Source: Saprolegnia diclina VS20 (taxonomy: Eukaryota; Oomycota; Saprolegniomycetes; Saprolegniales; Saprolegniaceae). From it: DNA of 64,000 bases. Within the stretch, counting starts at the first letter, position 1. The number at the start of each line of letters is the position of its first letter. The translations under genes and the position numbers were made by a program. Under the pieces are notes generated by a model. That model saw nothing but the letters and a program-made list of their open reading frames with translations. It ran no database searches and was not told the origin of the DNA. Positions 43,108 through 53,184 of the stretch are shown one piece after another. Location: contig NW_008246100.1 of the NCBI RefSeq assembly GCF_000281045.1, positions 77,080 through 141,079 of the forward strand. Direction: 5' to 3'.

Positions 43108-43507
43108 CGCCGATCCCAGCGGACTTGGCGACCGAAAGTCGACTTGAAAATGGAATCGCTCATTCTTGGCACAGTGATAGAAGACACTTTGGGGAGTACG
43201 AAATGCTACGCCACGCCATCGTTGGAGGCGTAGAGCCCGAGAAATCGAGGTTGAAAGGTTTGGGAAAACTAAGAGTCGAATCAAAGTGAAAGAGATCTTA
43301 GTCGAACCCAAAAGGACATTTTCCTCGCGTATCGCGATCGTTCGACGATATTTTCAGTAGCCGATTTCTTCTTCAGCACATAACACTGCTGCCTCCAGAG
43401 ATGGAGCCCAAGTTCGCCAATCAACAGCACTTGCAGGACTATCAACGATTGCAGGCGACGACGAGCCAGAAGCCGATGCGCCGGCCAGTGTAAAGTCATC
43501 GCGGACA
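43108..43507. repeat. right arm of a 400-bp near-perfect inverted repeat
   Basis: Reverse complement of 42573-42972. On the minus strand, the sequence entering this arm is an open frame (MCQAVPEEVVVRRPTKELLE, 43575 down) that continues into the arm and stops at 43354. The arm may therefore derive from the end of a coding sequence, and this side may be the original copy. Confidence 0.95.
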
Positions 43508-43658
43508 CAGTGTAGCTCCAGCAGCTCCTTTGTGGGTCGCCGCACGACGACCTCTTCCGGCACAGCTTGACACACGCCAACGAGCTAGTATCAATTCGCC
43601 GCGAATAATATCAAGTCGGCAAATCCGATTTTGCGTTCGCCGGTCGAGGCCGACGGGA

Positions 43659-44329
43659 TTACGCTGTAGCATCCTTGGCTCGTTTCGGTGGCGGCGACGG
43701 CGGTGCGCCGCTCGCCGCCCGCTTCGTCGAGCTAAGCGCGAGCGAATCGCTTGGGTGCGTTGTTTCGAGGTGCTTTTTGAGCTGCGGGAGCTGGCGAAAG
43801 GTACCACTGCACTTGTGGCACAACAACGGCGTCTTGAGCTTGGCGTGCTCGGTCGCGACGTCAATGGGCACGCGACCGTCCGCCTCAAGCGCCACGAGCA
43901 CTTCTGCCAGCGGCTTGAAGAAGGACGTCGTGAACGAGTTCCAGTGTTCCTTCTTCTTGAGCGACGGCGAGATCAAGTCGGTCGAAATCACGTGCAGATG
44001 CAGCTGCCGCATGGACGGGACGCCGTGGAACCCGACGCGCACGTCGGCGCCGTCGCTGAAGGAAGATACGAGTCCTTCCATGTGCTGCAAGAGGCCAATG
44101 TGCGCTCGCGTCAATCCTTCGACGCCAAATGGCATGGGCTGCCGGGGCAGGACCAGCAGATGCAGCTTAGCCTGTGGCAGCCAGGCTTAGCCACGACGCG
44201 CTGAAGCAAGCGTACCTTGGGGTACTTGTCCTTGACAACGACGACAGTCTCGTCGTAGAAGACGACGTCGGCATGCTCCGCAGGCGCCGCCACGTACACC
44301 AAGAGCGCGTCCTTCCACGGCTGCGCCAT
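43659..44329 (-). CDS. APTX: aprataxin-like HIT/zinc-finger DNA repair protein
   Basis: Two exons. ATG 44327-44329 gives MAQPWKDALLVYVAAPAEHA, then a short intron joins DKYPK to AKLHLLVLPRQPM. The HIT domain has the catalytic His triad PSMRQLHLHVIST. The following KKKEHWNSFTTSFFKPLAEV is typical of aprataxin (KNKKHWNSFNTEYFL). The C-terminal zinc finger is LLCHKCSGTFRQLPQLKKHL with the later His. Aprataxin removes AMP from 5' ends left by abortive ligation, acting in the nucleus. The C-terminus is basic (PPPKRAKDATA) and may be a nuclear signal. There is no N-terminal FHA domain, as in fungal Hnt3. Stop at 43659-43661. Confidence 0.95.
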
Positions 44330-44353
44330 CTTGCCGGCAGCCGCTCGATTTCT

Positions 44354-44388
44354 GATTGGCTCTCGAATGTCGCCACGCGATGACGTCA
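44354..44388. promoter_or_regulatory. CCAAT box and CRE-like palindrome upstream of aprataxin
   Basis: Inverse CCAAT (gattggc, 44354-44360) and a perfect TGACGTCA palindrome (44381-44388) lie 25-60 bp upstream of the aprataxin ATG on the minus strand. TGACGTCA is the binding core of CREB/ATF-type bZIP proteins. A function here is inferred only from position and match. Confidence 0.45.
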
Positions 44389-44685
44389 CGTTGCCGCTGG
44401 CTATCGCAGGCTCCCAGTTCAAATACCATTAGCCTCGGCCGAGCGACCTGCGTCCTCCTTGCATGGCCTCATCGCGCCAAGCTACCATGGTCAAGCTCGA
44501 CGAGCTGCAGGTTGGTGTCCTAGTTTCGTCTAGCATATCCTAATTAGGCCATCCCGCATCTTTTTATTTGATCAGAAAATGCACGCCCAGTTCCGTCTGC
44601 GTGTGTAACCCTGTGGCCCGTCGGCCAAATAATTATTTAAATAAAATACCTGATTTCAAAGCCTTCATTCTATTCCAGGACTGGC
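44389..44685. other. divergent promoter region, aprataxin / voltage-sensor gene
   Basis: About 300 bp. An in-frame pair of ATGs near 44463-44487 (MASSRQAT, MVKLDELQ) followed by a possible donor could be a leader exon of the downstream gene, but its phase does not match the next exon, so it was not joined. Confidence 0.35.
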
Positions 44686-45499
44686 ATGGCGCATCGCGTG
44701 TCCTGCTCCGAGTACGCCAATGTGGTCGCGAGCCGCCTGTACTTCTCGGCCTTCTACCGCGTCGTCTACCTGGCCATGATCGCGACCAGCATGGCCTGCG
44801 TCGGCTGGACCATCGCCAACCACTGGCACTCGCCGGCCTCGAGCCTCTTCATCTCGCTCGAGATCACGCTCTGCTGCATGCTCACGCTCGAAGTGCTCAT
44901 CCGCATGCTCGCCCTCAAGCGCGTACGTCGCCGCGTATGGCATGATGGCCTTATGCAGAGTGGCGTGTGTAGAAGTACTGGCTCAAGTGGACTAACCTCT
45001 TTGACGTCGTCGCCACGGGTAGGTCGTCGCGCGCGATGCCAGGCGGGCTGACGAGGCGATGGAATTAGTGCTGAGCCTCGTCTCGATCGCGCTCTACTTT
45101 CGACAAGAGTCGGTCGTCGAAGAGCTCGAAGAAGTCGCCGCCGACTTTGTCGTGCTCCTCCGCAACACGGTGCAGTACGCCCGCCTCGCCGTCTTTCTCA
45201 AGTCTGTCATGCTTCCAACCCGTCCGGTGCTCACGTCCATGGCGCTAGGAATCGCAAGGAGATCTTGCCCAAGCACGAGCCATCCGGCATCGACTTTGAC
45301 GACCTCGACGAAGAAGGTACCATTGCATCCCGACGACATGCCTGCTCATGATGATGGCGTAGAACACCAGAGCATGCTGGCCGAAACAACCCTCGAAGAC
45401 GACATTCTCTCCGACGTCATGGCCGCGGAAGAGAGCAACCAGTATGGGCAGTTCGAGCTGCGCGTCGATGGCGCCGTAGAAACACCGGCCGTGGTGTAA
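44686..45499 (+). CDS. small voltage-sensor-like four-helix membrane protein
   Basis: ATG 44686 (MAHRVSCSEYANVVASRLYF). Five exons joined by short introns give helix 1 (VYLAMIATSMACVGWTIA), helix 2 (LFISLEITLCCMLTLEVLIR), helix 3 (KYWLKWTNLFDVVATVLSLV, across two introns) and a helix 4 with spaced Arg residues (VVLLRNTVQYARLAVFLKN). The layout resembles isolated voltage-sensor domains such as Hv1 and TMEM266: acidic residues in helix 2, Asp in helix 3 and Arg in helix 4. There is no pore domain. The tail is acidic (FDDLDEE, EDDILSDVMAAEE). Helix 4 has fewer regular Arg repeats than Hv1, so proton conduction is not assured. Stop at 45497-45499, 17 bp from the convergent YIPF gene. Confidence 0.75.
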
Positions 45500-45516
45500 T
45501 CCGAGGCGCAATGTAT

Positions 45517-46547
45517 TTAAAAGAAGAGAAGCTTGAGCAAGACGACCCAGACCAAATGCGTCGTCCTAGAAGAACGAACATGGAATGATGGATGCATGAG
45601 GATGGCGGCGTACCCGATGAAGGAAAGCAGTGGGAGGAGCTTCTCCTTGGGCAAGTACTCGACAATGTAGCCCCACATGTTGGTGAGGAGGAAGAGGAGC
45701 GACCATGCCATCGCAAAGAGCATCATGACCCAGTCGGCAGCGTCCGAGGGCGCTGTGCACACAAACTAGAGAGGCTACTATGAGACTAGACAACGCATCG
45801 AGACGAAGGATACCATGGTCGGGATGAAGATGCTGAGCGAGTAGCCGTAGAGGCAGACGAGGAACGAGAGCGGGAGGGGCACCGAGATGTACTTGCCGAC
45901 CGACCAGAGCGCCAGCGGGAGGCCGAGGAGGTAGATACCCACCATCGTCATCGACGTTGCCACATAGCTAAAGTCGTACGACCACTTGCTCGGGTCGTCG
46001 CCCTCGTAATCGAGCCACGACGCAATGTTGGAGCAGCTCGCCATGCAAAAGATCAACGTCGCCGAGAGCCAGAACGGGCCGTACGCGTCCGGGTTGGCGA
46101 GCGCGAGGTCCTTGAAGGACGGGTCCTTCTTGAACGGGATCAGCGCACGCGTCAAGCGCACTTGAATGTCGATCGTGTCGACGTTAAAGTACTAGCATCA
46201 TCCTGCGTGTGAGACGAGCGTAGATCGAGATGACGTACGGGTTGGTAGAAGCCAAGCGTGAAGCAGCCACAGAGGCCGAGCGCCGGGCGGCCGTCCTTGC
46301 CGTTGCCGTGAAGCAGCGTGTCTTTGGCTATAAGCACGCATCCTGAGCCATGGAGACATGGCTGCCGTCTACCTTTCGGGGACATGGTGCCATCCTCGAG
46401 GTCGTCGTCGCCGACCGTGACATCTACCGCAGGCCCATGAGCCAAGGCTTCTTCGCAAGATGTTTCCGTCGTACCAAAGTGAAGGCCATGCGAGCGGTCG
46501 TTCATGGCCGCGGCCGCGGCCTTGACGTCGGGCGCCGGCTCCATCAT
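45517..46547 (-). CDS. Yip1-domain Golgi membrane protein (YIPF1/YIPF2-like)
   Basis: Start at ATG 46545-46547 (MMEPAPDVKAAAAAMNDRSH). After a cytosolic N-terminus, YQP joins across an intron to YFNVDTIDIQVRLTRALIP. Then come NPDAYGPFWLSATLIFCMAS, GLPLALWSVG, VCLYGYSLSIFIPTMVSFV, VMMLFAMAWSLLFLLTNMWG and PLLSFIGYAAILM. These match human YIPF1/2 (YYQTFFDVDTYQV, NPDLYGPFWICATLVFA, VCVYGYSLFIYIPTA). Five membrane helices are expected. YIPF proteins bind Rab GTPases and act in ER-Golgi traffic. Three short introns; the stop is at 45517. Confidence 0.93.
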
Positions 46548-47337
46548 CGCAAACCTTCAGAAAGAAAACTAGCCGACCCGTAAAACACGATATTTTCGAT
46601 GGAAAATAGAATATGAGAGGTTTTGCACCCGTCGCCGATCTCCCAGCCCACCTTGCCGCACCAGCACGAGCCTTGGCAATACCCAGGGGCAATACTAGTA
46701 GATGCCAGATTCAGTCATGGTTTCTACAAGATTACAAGGCTGGTACGGCGCGTTGACCACAATGGCAATCTGAACAGCGCGAAGATCGCTTTGGGGCTGC
46801 TGTCTTCGGTGTCAACCAGCCCACTGGGATTATCTCAAGATTCCCCAGCACACCTCCACTTCTTCTGCAGAGACGGACTCTCGGGACTCTGGCCACCCAA
46901 ACCAAGGCCCCAGCGCTGGCCAGGGGCACTCGGCTAGGTTACCCGTGCCGTTAGGGCACGGATCCCACATAACAAGTCATCATACCGCCAAGGCGCCTGG
47001 GAGTTCGCGATCCGACCTTCTCCGTCAACCAAGCGTGCCACCATCTCCTTTTCTTCAGCCTTGCCACCACCAAGATACTACATCAACAGCCACATCAAGG
47101 TCGCAAGCATAGAAAATGAACGTCAACTTCAACCGTTCGTTACGATGCGTGGACCCACTTGAAGTCGAGAAGGTACCGTGTACCAAGTGTACAGCCCACG
47201 GACAAGGCTCAAACGGCGCGGGAGCTTACGCCTCTGATGCGCGCCATTGCTGTGATCGCGTTCGGTTGCCTATTCATAGCCCACTCCTATATATAATCGC
47301 TGCCACCCAGAAAGGCCAGATTCGATTTTGAAAGAGC
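46548..47337. other. intergenic, promoter of the GH17 gene
   Basis: About 790 bp. A TATA box precedes the GH17 start. A 104-codon frame at 46623-46937 (+) has no recognisable features. No repeats noticed. Confidence 0.45.
47288..47297 (+). promoter_or_regulatory. TATA box of the GH17 gene
   Basis: tatatataat lies 41-50 bp upstream of the ATG at 47338 in otherwise GC-rich sequence. The short distance implies a very short 5' leader. Confidence 0.5.
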
Positions 47338-48669
47338 ATGTTGCGGCCGCTTCTCTTCGCGTGCGTCGTGGCGCGCGCGGTGGGCTTGACAGGCATTTGC
47401 TACGACTCGTACCTGGCAACCTCGCAGGTCGCGTCCGACTTTCGCGTGATCCGCACCAAGTTTGACGCGGTCCGCACCTACCAAACGAACGTCGGCGGCT
47501 TGAACCTCATTGCAGAAGCCGCCGCCGCCAACCTCAAGGTGGCCGCTGGCGTTTGGATCCGAGATCCATCCATTTATGTCGACGACGTGGCAGCACTTGT
47601 CGCCGGCATCAAGGCCCACCCCGACACGGTCCTCGCCGTCTACGTCGGCAACGAAGAGCTTATGCATGGCTGGAGCGCCAGCCAAGTGATTGCCGAAGTC
47701 CAGGCGGTGCGCGGCGCGCTTGTCGCGAACGGCATCACGTCCGTCCCCGTCGGGTCGGTGCAGACGGACGGTGACTTTCTGAACAACCCGGAGCTCGCGG
47801 CGGTTTGTGATGTTGTCGGCGTCAACATCTACCCGTTCTTTGGGTCGTCGCCGCTTGCGGTGCTCTTCCCGATCCAGGACCTATCGACGCGCTACAACGC
47901 GGTCGTGGCAGCGTACGGGAAGAACAGAGTCAAGCTCACCGAGACGGGGTGGCCAACGTCCGGTGTCTCGTACGGCACGCCCGTCATTAGCTTTGCGACC
48001 GCCCAAAACTACTACAACAGCTACATGTCGTGGACGGCGACGTCGGGCGCCGACTGTCCGTTCTACTTTCAATTCCAAGACGTCACAGCGAAACAAGGCT
48101 TTGAAGCGCACTTTGGCTTGTCGGTCGACGGTGTTAGCTGGAAGTTTACACCGCCGACGCCGGCCCCAACGCCCGCACCAACGCCCGCACCAACGCCCGC
48201 ACCGACATCGGCACCAACACCGGCTCCGACACCGGCACCGACAACGAAAACGCCGGCACCGACCACGGTCGCCCCCACTACGACCACGACCAAGCCGGCG
48301 TTGTCGACGAGCAATGACACTTTTGTCCCGGAGAAAGGACACTTTGTGTCAGACGATGGCAACAACACCGACAGTAATGCTACAGTCGTGGTGACGCCAG
48401 CACCGACGCCGGCACCGACGCCGGTAGCCATCGACAAGCGTGAGGACGATGCCACATCCGGCACCCACGTGGCTGAAACTGCATCGGGCTCGGCGTCGTC
48501 GCCGACAACCAGCATCACCGTCAGCGTCCTCAGCGTCGTCGCCGTGCTCGCACTTGTCGCGGCCGTGTACCACCACTACCGCAAGTCGGACGCGATCAAG
48601 CCCAACACGCTCCTGCCCGGCCGACGCAGCACACTTACGATCACGCACGACGCGATCGCCATCTTGTAG
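47338..48669 (+). CDS. GH17 beta-1,3-glucanase-like wall enzyme with mucin-like stalk and membrane anchor
   Basis: Single exon, ATG 47338, 443 residues. The signal peptide is MLRPLLFACVVARAVG. The GH17 barrel spans residues of about 18-270. It shows FDAVRTYQTNVGGL, the acid/base Glu in VYVGNEEL, VVGVNIYPFFG, and the nucleophile Glu in LTETGWPTSG, and ends FYFQFQDVT. A Pro/Thr-rich linker built on repeats of APTP follows (about 280-385), then a transmembrane helix (SVLSVVAVLALVAAVYHHY) and a basic cytosolic tail. GH17 enzymes hydrolyse or rearrange beta-1,3-glucan, a main oomycete wall polymer. The stalk plus helix would hold the catalytic domain outside the cell at the wall face. Stop at 48667-48669. 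Confidence 0.94.
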   Translation: MLRPLLFACVVARAVGLTGICYDSYLATSQVASDFRVIRTKFDAVRTYQTNVGGLNLIAEAAAANLKVAAGVWIRDPSIYVDDVAALVAGIKAHPDTVLAVYVGNEELMHGWSASQVIAEVQAVRGALVANGITSVPVGSVQTDGDFLNNPELAAVCDVVGVNIYPFFGSSPLAVLFPIQDLSTRYNAVVAAYGKNRVKLTETGWPTSGVSYGTPVISFATAQNYYNSYMSWTATSGADCPFYFQFQDVTAKQGFEAHFGLSVDGVSWKFTPPTPAPTPAPTPAPTPAPTSAPTPAPTPAPTTKTPAPTTVAPTTTTTKPALSTSNDTFVPEKGHFVSDDGNNTDSNATVVVTPAPTPAPTPVAIDKREDDATSGTHVAETASGSASSPTTSITVSVLSVVAVLALVAAVYHHYRKSDAIKPNTLLPGRRSTLTITHDAIAIL

Positions 48670-49011
48670 GATACTAGCACTGCCATTTTGGGGCATCCGG
48701 TCCAGTCCGAAGACGCCGCATCTGCAGAGAACCCACGGCGTGATCGAACCTCGGACGACGTTAGTAGCTAAGCTTTATACTTGTCCTGGCGCCACCGCTA
48801 TTCTTCGGCCATCGCCAAAGCTACATGTCGCGTTTGCCTTGAACTTCAACGTGTAAGGTACTTGGCGGTGCGAATTACGTCGCGATTTCGCCGCATGCGC
48901 CGTCCTATGCGCCAATGATATGAGCGGAAAGCAGATGTTGAGGTGCAATTCGCTTACATCGTCGCCGGAGGTTTCACACTGCACCCAGCTGCTCATTAAA
49001 TATCTTTGGCG
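48670..49011. other. intergenic
   Basis: About 342 bp between GH17 and the SulP gene. No gene or clear promoter element apart from an AT-rich ttaaatatct just before the next ATG. Confidence 0.4.
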
Positions 49012-51214
49012 ATGGACCTCGAGTCAACGACGCCACTCGTGCGCCGGCCATCCCTGCAGGCGCTCGTCGCCAAGGCCGAGCCGCTCGTCGTGCAGATCGA
49101 CCCGGACTCGCCGTCGTACGGGACGCTGTCGCCGACGGCCGCGACGCCGGTCACTGAGAAGCGCATGCGCGAAGTCGGCCTCAACGTCCTCGCCGGCGTC
49201 GTCGTCTTCCTCCTCTCGTCGACGATCGCTGTCTCGTGCGCCAGCGTCGTTGTCGGCCACGACGGACCATTGAGCATGCACTTGGCCAAGGTCATCGACA
49301 TGAACCTCCTCGGCACGTGCCTCATGTGTCTGTACATGAGCTGGAAAAGCCAAGCGCCATGGGCCATGGCCGCGATCGACGTCTCTGTGTACGTACATCC
49401 CTCTTCTATCAACAGGAATATGACTGAGCGCATAGCGTGCCCGTCCTCGGCGAAATGGCGCAGCACATTACGAAGGCCCTGGACAACGACATGACGACGG
49501 TGCTGCCAACGCTCTTTGTGGCCATCGCGGTCGCATCCATCACGGTCGGGCTCTGCGTATGCGCGGTCGGGCTGCTCCGCCTCTCGTCGCTCACGCACTA
49601 CATTCCGTTCCCAGGTACATCATCCTATGCTTTCTCGTCCATCTAGCTCATGGCCTCGATCCAGTCATCACGGGCTTTCTCTCGGGCATTGGCGGTGTCT
49701 TGGTCAAGGACGGCATGCACATGGCAGCTCAAGAGAGTATGTCAATGACGCGCGATTGCATCCTCCTCGTGCTCCCCGCGCTCCTCTTTGCCACCGCGTC
49801 GCACAGCGCCGACCATCTTCACGTACCACCGACGATCTACCTGCCATTGCTGCTTGTCGGGTCGGTCCTTGGCTTCCACCTCGTCGCATTCATTGGCGGC
49901 TACGAGACGAGCGCCATGATCTTTGACTGGACACCGACCATGCTCGCCGAGACACCGCGCTGGTATTCGTGGACGACCATCGAGTGGGAGTTGGTGCAGT
50001 GGGGCGTGCTCTTCCACGCCCTCGGCCGCGGCCTCCCGACACTGCTACTCCTCGGTGCGCTCAAGTACTCGGTGCTCGTCCGGTCGCTCTCGTTCCTCTT
50101 CGATCGGGACGTGCCAGTGGATGCCGAAATGAAGGCGATTGGTGGTGCCAACATTGTGAGCGGCGTGCTTGGCTGCACGGGCGGCTGCCACTACATCTCG
50201 GCCATGGGCCTCCTCGGCACATTCAAAGCGCACCCGCGGATCCCCGTGCTGCTCTGCGCAGGTCTCTTGCTCTTGTTGTGGGTCGTCGGGCTCGGGTCGC
50301 TCGTCTATGTGCCAAAGTTTGTGTTTGGCGGGCTCTTGCTCCACATTGGCGTTCATTTTTTACTCAAGTACCTCGTGACGCCTCTGCGGTCGCTGCCCGG
50401 CATGGAAGGCGGCGTCGTCCTTGCGGTCTTCCTCACGTTTCTATCGGTCGGGACGCTTCAGAGCGTCGGCGTCGGCCTCGTGCTCTCGAGCATCCACCTT
50501 GTCTTCCAGCTCAACGCGGTCGGTTGCGTGCGCTCGTACCACTTTGCATCACCGAACGGGTTTGCGATCCACCTCCAGGGGTACCTCTGCTTTGCGACTT
50601 CCAAGTACCTCGTGCACAAGATCGAGAAGCTGTGGCGCACCCACCATTTCAGCGTCTTGCACCTCGACTTTGAACATGTGCTCGCGGTCGACAATTCGTT
50701 CTTGCGCTCGTTTCGCCAAGTCGAAGCGTTTGCAGCCCGGCGCGATCTGCGCATCCAGCTCAACCGCATGCCGGAAGCGCTCGCTCCGCTCTTCCCGACG
50801 CCCATGTCGCACAAGAGCTCTGGCGACGTCGCGGCCAAACGGTCGCTCTGGCTCAAGCTCCTTCTGACGCGCGAGGTTGACGTCATGGGCCGGCTCGTCG
50901 ACGCCTACCGCCTCGAGCGCGCAATTGATTTTCTGGAGCTCCGGCTCCTCACCAAGGGCAGTCCTTTTGCTCCCGGTCTTGGCCGCTGGTGGTTTCTCTG
51001 CGCTGGCAACGGGGCGATCGGCGACGTCTCTGTCGGCGCCGGCACCGTCCTCGACGGCACGCGGATGCGGTCGCCGTTTGTCGCGTCGGCTACGTGCACG
51101 GTGCTGCATCTGAGCACCGACGCATGGCACGCGCTGCATGCGCAGTCGCCCGAGCTTGCGATAGGTGTCCTCGAGGCTGTCCATGTACTCAGCGAGGATC
51201 ATCGGCTCGCGTAA
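49012..51214 (+). CDS. SulP/SLC26-family transporter with STAS-like and cNMP-binding-like C-terminus
   Basis: The start is ATG 49012 (MDLESTTPLVRRPS). The frame opens slightly earlier at a TTG, which is not used. Membrane segments begin with GLNVLAGVVVFLLSSTIAVS. Across two introns come TVGLCVCAVGLLRLSSLTHY and IPFP|VITGFLSGIGG, a SulP hallmark (IPxxVxxGFxxGxG). Later segments include AIGGANIVSGVLGCTGGCHY, GLGSLVYVPKFVFGGLLLH, the STAS-like VLHLDFEHVLAVDNSFLRSF, and a C-terminal GAIGDVSVGAGTVLDG block resembling a cyclic-nucleotide-binding fold. This order matches fungal vacuolar SulP proteins such as yeast YGR125W. SulP proteins move sulfate or other anions; the substrate here cannot be told. 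Stop at 51212-51214. Confidence 0.9.
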
Positions 51215-51416
51215 GCGACTGCCTCCACGAGGACGATGCCCTGTCGTGACGTAATATCTGCACTACTTGATACCTTGAAAGTTATGACTCGACAAAATAC
51301 ATGGACAAGACGGAATGGAGAATGTATGACGAAGAGTTTACTACTTGTTCGAGGCGGCGAGAAGCCAGCGACTGAACGCTGGGTAGTCGGCGCCGTCGCC
51401 CAGTTGATGTGGCTCA

Positions 51417-52661
51417 CTACTGGGCCAAGAGCCCACGCACGGCGGAGGCTACAGCGTCCTGCTCGAGGAGAAAGCCGTCGTGGCCGTGCGGCGACGACAC
51501 CACATGCAGTGTCGAGTTGGGGATGCATTCGTGGAGCTCGATCTGCTCGGAGATCGGGTACAAGAGGTCCGAGTCGATGCCGACGATCGAAACGGGAAGG
51601 TCGCTTAGCGTCTTGAGCGCAGCCTCGACGCCACCGCGGCCGCGTCCGACGTCGTGTGTGTCCATCGAGTTGGTGACGGCCACGTACGCGTTGGCGTCGA
51701 AGCGCGAGAGAAACTTGTCGCCTTGGTAGTCGAGATACGACTGCACGGCGAAGCGGCCGTCGGGCTGCGTCTCGCGGCCATAGCGCTCGGCGTACACGCT
51801 GTGCGTGCGATACGTGAGCATGGCCATTTGGCGAGCGATCGCGAGACCGTCTTTCGGGGGTCGCGACGGGTCGTAGTGCCCACGACAGTACAACGGGTCC
51901 TACAACCACCATCGATTGAGCCTCAAATCTTATGAAGCAAGGGACGGTGTACCCGGTAGATGGCTTGGCGCTGGACTTCGCTCATGCCAATCTGCCACGC
52001 CGTGTGGCGGGCGCCGCACGCAATGACGCCAAGGCGCTGGACGAGACCTTTCCCGAGGAAGCCCCACTCGAGGGCCTGCATGCCGCCGAGCGACCCGCCA
52101 ATGACAGCGGCAATCTACGAGGGCGCGTGAGCTTCAGCCAAGGAGCAAGGTACGCAGGGTGACCTGGTTGGCGCCAATCTCGTCGCGAACCAGGCGCAGG
52201 TGCAGCCCGACGCTGTCGCGGATCGTCGTGAGCGGAAAGGACGCGCCGTACGGGTGCTGCGTCGAGGGGTTGATGGACGTCGGGCCGGTCGTGCCGTAGC
52301 ACGAGCCGAGAAAATTGGCACAGACGACGTGGTACTTGGCCGTGTCAAAGGGCTTGCCGTCGCCGAGGAGGCTGCCCCACCACGTGTCGAGCGCCGCGTT
52401 GCCCGTGAGCGCGTGGCACACGACAAGCACGTTGTCGCGTGCGGCGTTGAGCTCGCCAAACGTCTTGTAGTTGACAGTCACGTCGCGAAGTGTCTCGCCG
52501 CTCTCGAGCGTGTAGGCCGGCATGTGGAAGACTTGCTTGCTCGCCTCCATGACGCCGTACTCGTCTTCCATGAGGACCGCATCGGCTGTCGCCTTGGACG
52601 CGTGGAAGCTCCGGACAGGCGGGCGGCCAGCGCAGAGGCGACGGGCCAGCAACAGGCGCAT
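51417..52661 (-). CDS. MET2: homoserine O-acetyltransferase (MetX/Met2)
   Basis: Start ATG 52659-52661 (MRLLLARRLCAGRPPVRSFH), an Arg-rich leader suggesting mitochondrial import. The alpha/beta-hydrolase core shows VVCHALTGNAALDTWW, ANFLGSCYGTTGPTSINP, the nucleophile Ser in IGGSLGGMQALEWG, the Asp in GIDSDLLYP and the His in SPHGHDGFLLEQDA. Two introns: one at about 52110-52160 joins GANQ to IAAVIGG, one at about 51900-51953 joins QAIYR to DPLYCRG. The enzyme makes O-acetyl-homoserine from acetyl-CoA for methionine synthesis, a route absent from animals. Stop at 51417. Confidence 0.95.
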
Positions 52662-53184
52662 CGTCGAATGCTCAATCAGAACTGCACTTGACACGCATTG
52701 GCCCAGCAACCGGATTTCTTATCCCCGCAATATCCGGACAAGACCGTTTCGTTGCGCGTTTCACCCTCCCCGTGGCATCAGGTTGGATGCAACACGATAT
52801 TTCGCTCCCGAAAAAGCATAATTTGTGAATCCAAAGTGCAAATTTAACGGTTTCTATTGCGGTGGTAGCGACATTGAAGGACGCTAATCGATTATCGCTG
52901 ACTGGTGTGGCGGCGACAATCGTCGAGAACGACACGAGTAGCCTGATCAACCGGCGAAACCAGCTGATGGCGGATGCGCAATGACCCAAATCATCTACCG
53001 GTACTTTGCGGCGAGCTCTTGTGGCTGTTGAGTCATGCGCTTCTATGAGCCACAGCCAGTGCTCTGTTTGCACAGGCCGTGGCAAGTCGCAACCTTCCTC
53101 GTCGCGCAGTGGCCTCCATGGTCCTACCGACGCAAGCCAAGGTGCGAACTGCGCATACAACCGCCCGTAAAAACACATGATGCG
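52662..53184. other. intergenic or remnant sequence between MET2 and the SZT2-like frames
   Basis: About 520 bp. A minus-strand frame from 53178 (MCFYGRLYAQFAPWLASVG) directly follows the SZT2-like stop and may be more of the same decayed gene. No clear domain. Confidence 0.35.

Noticed and set aside
46623-46937. 104-codon plus-strand frame upstream of GH17
   Set aside because: No domain, odd composition and no promoter of its own. Probably chance.
48160-48430. tandem acc-gcc-type repeats as a satellite or minisatellite
   Set aside because: They encode the Pro/Thr stalk of the GH17 protein in frame, so they are explained as coding repeats.
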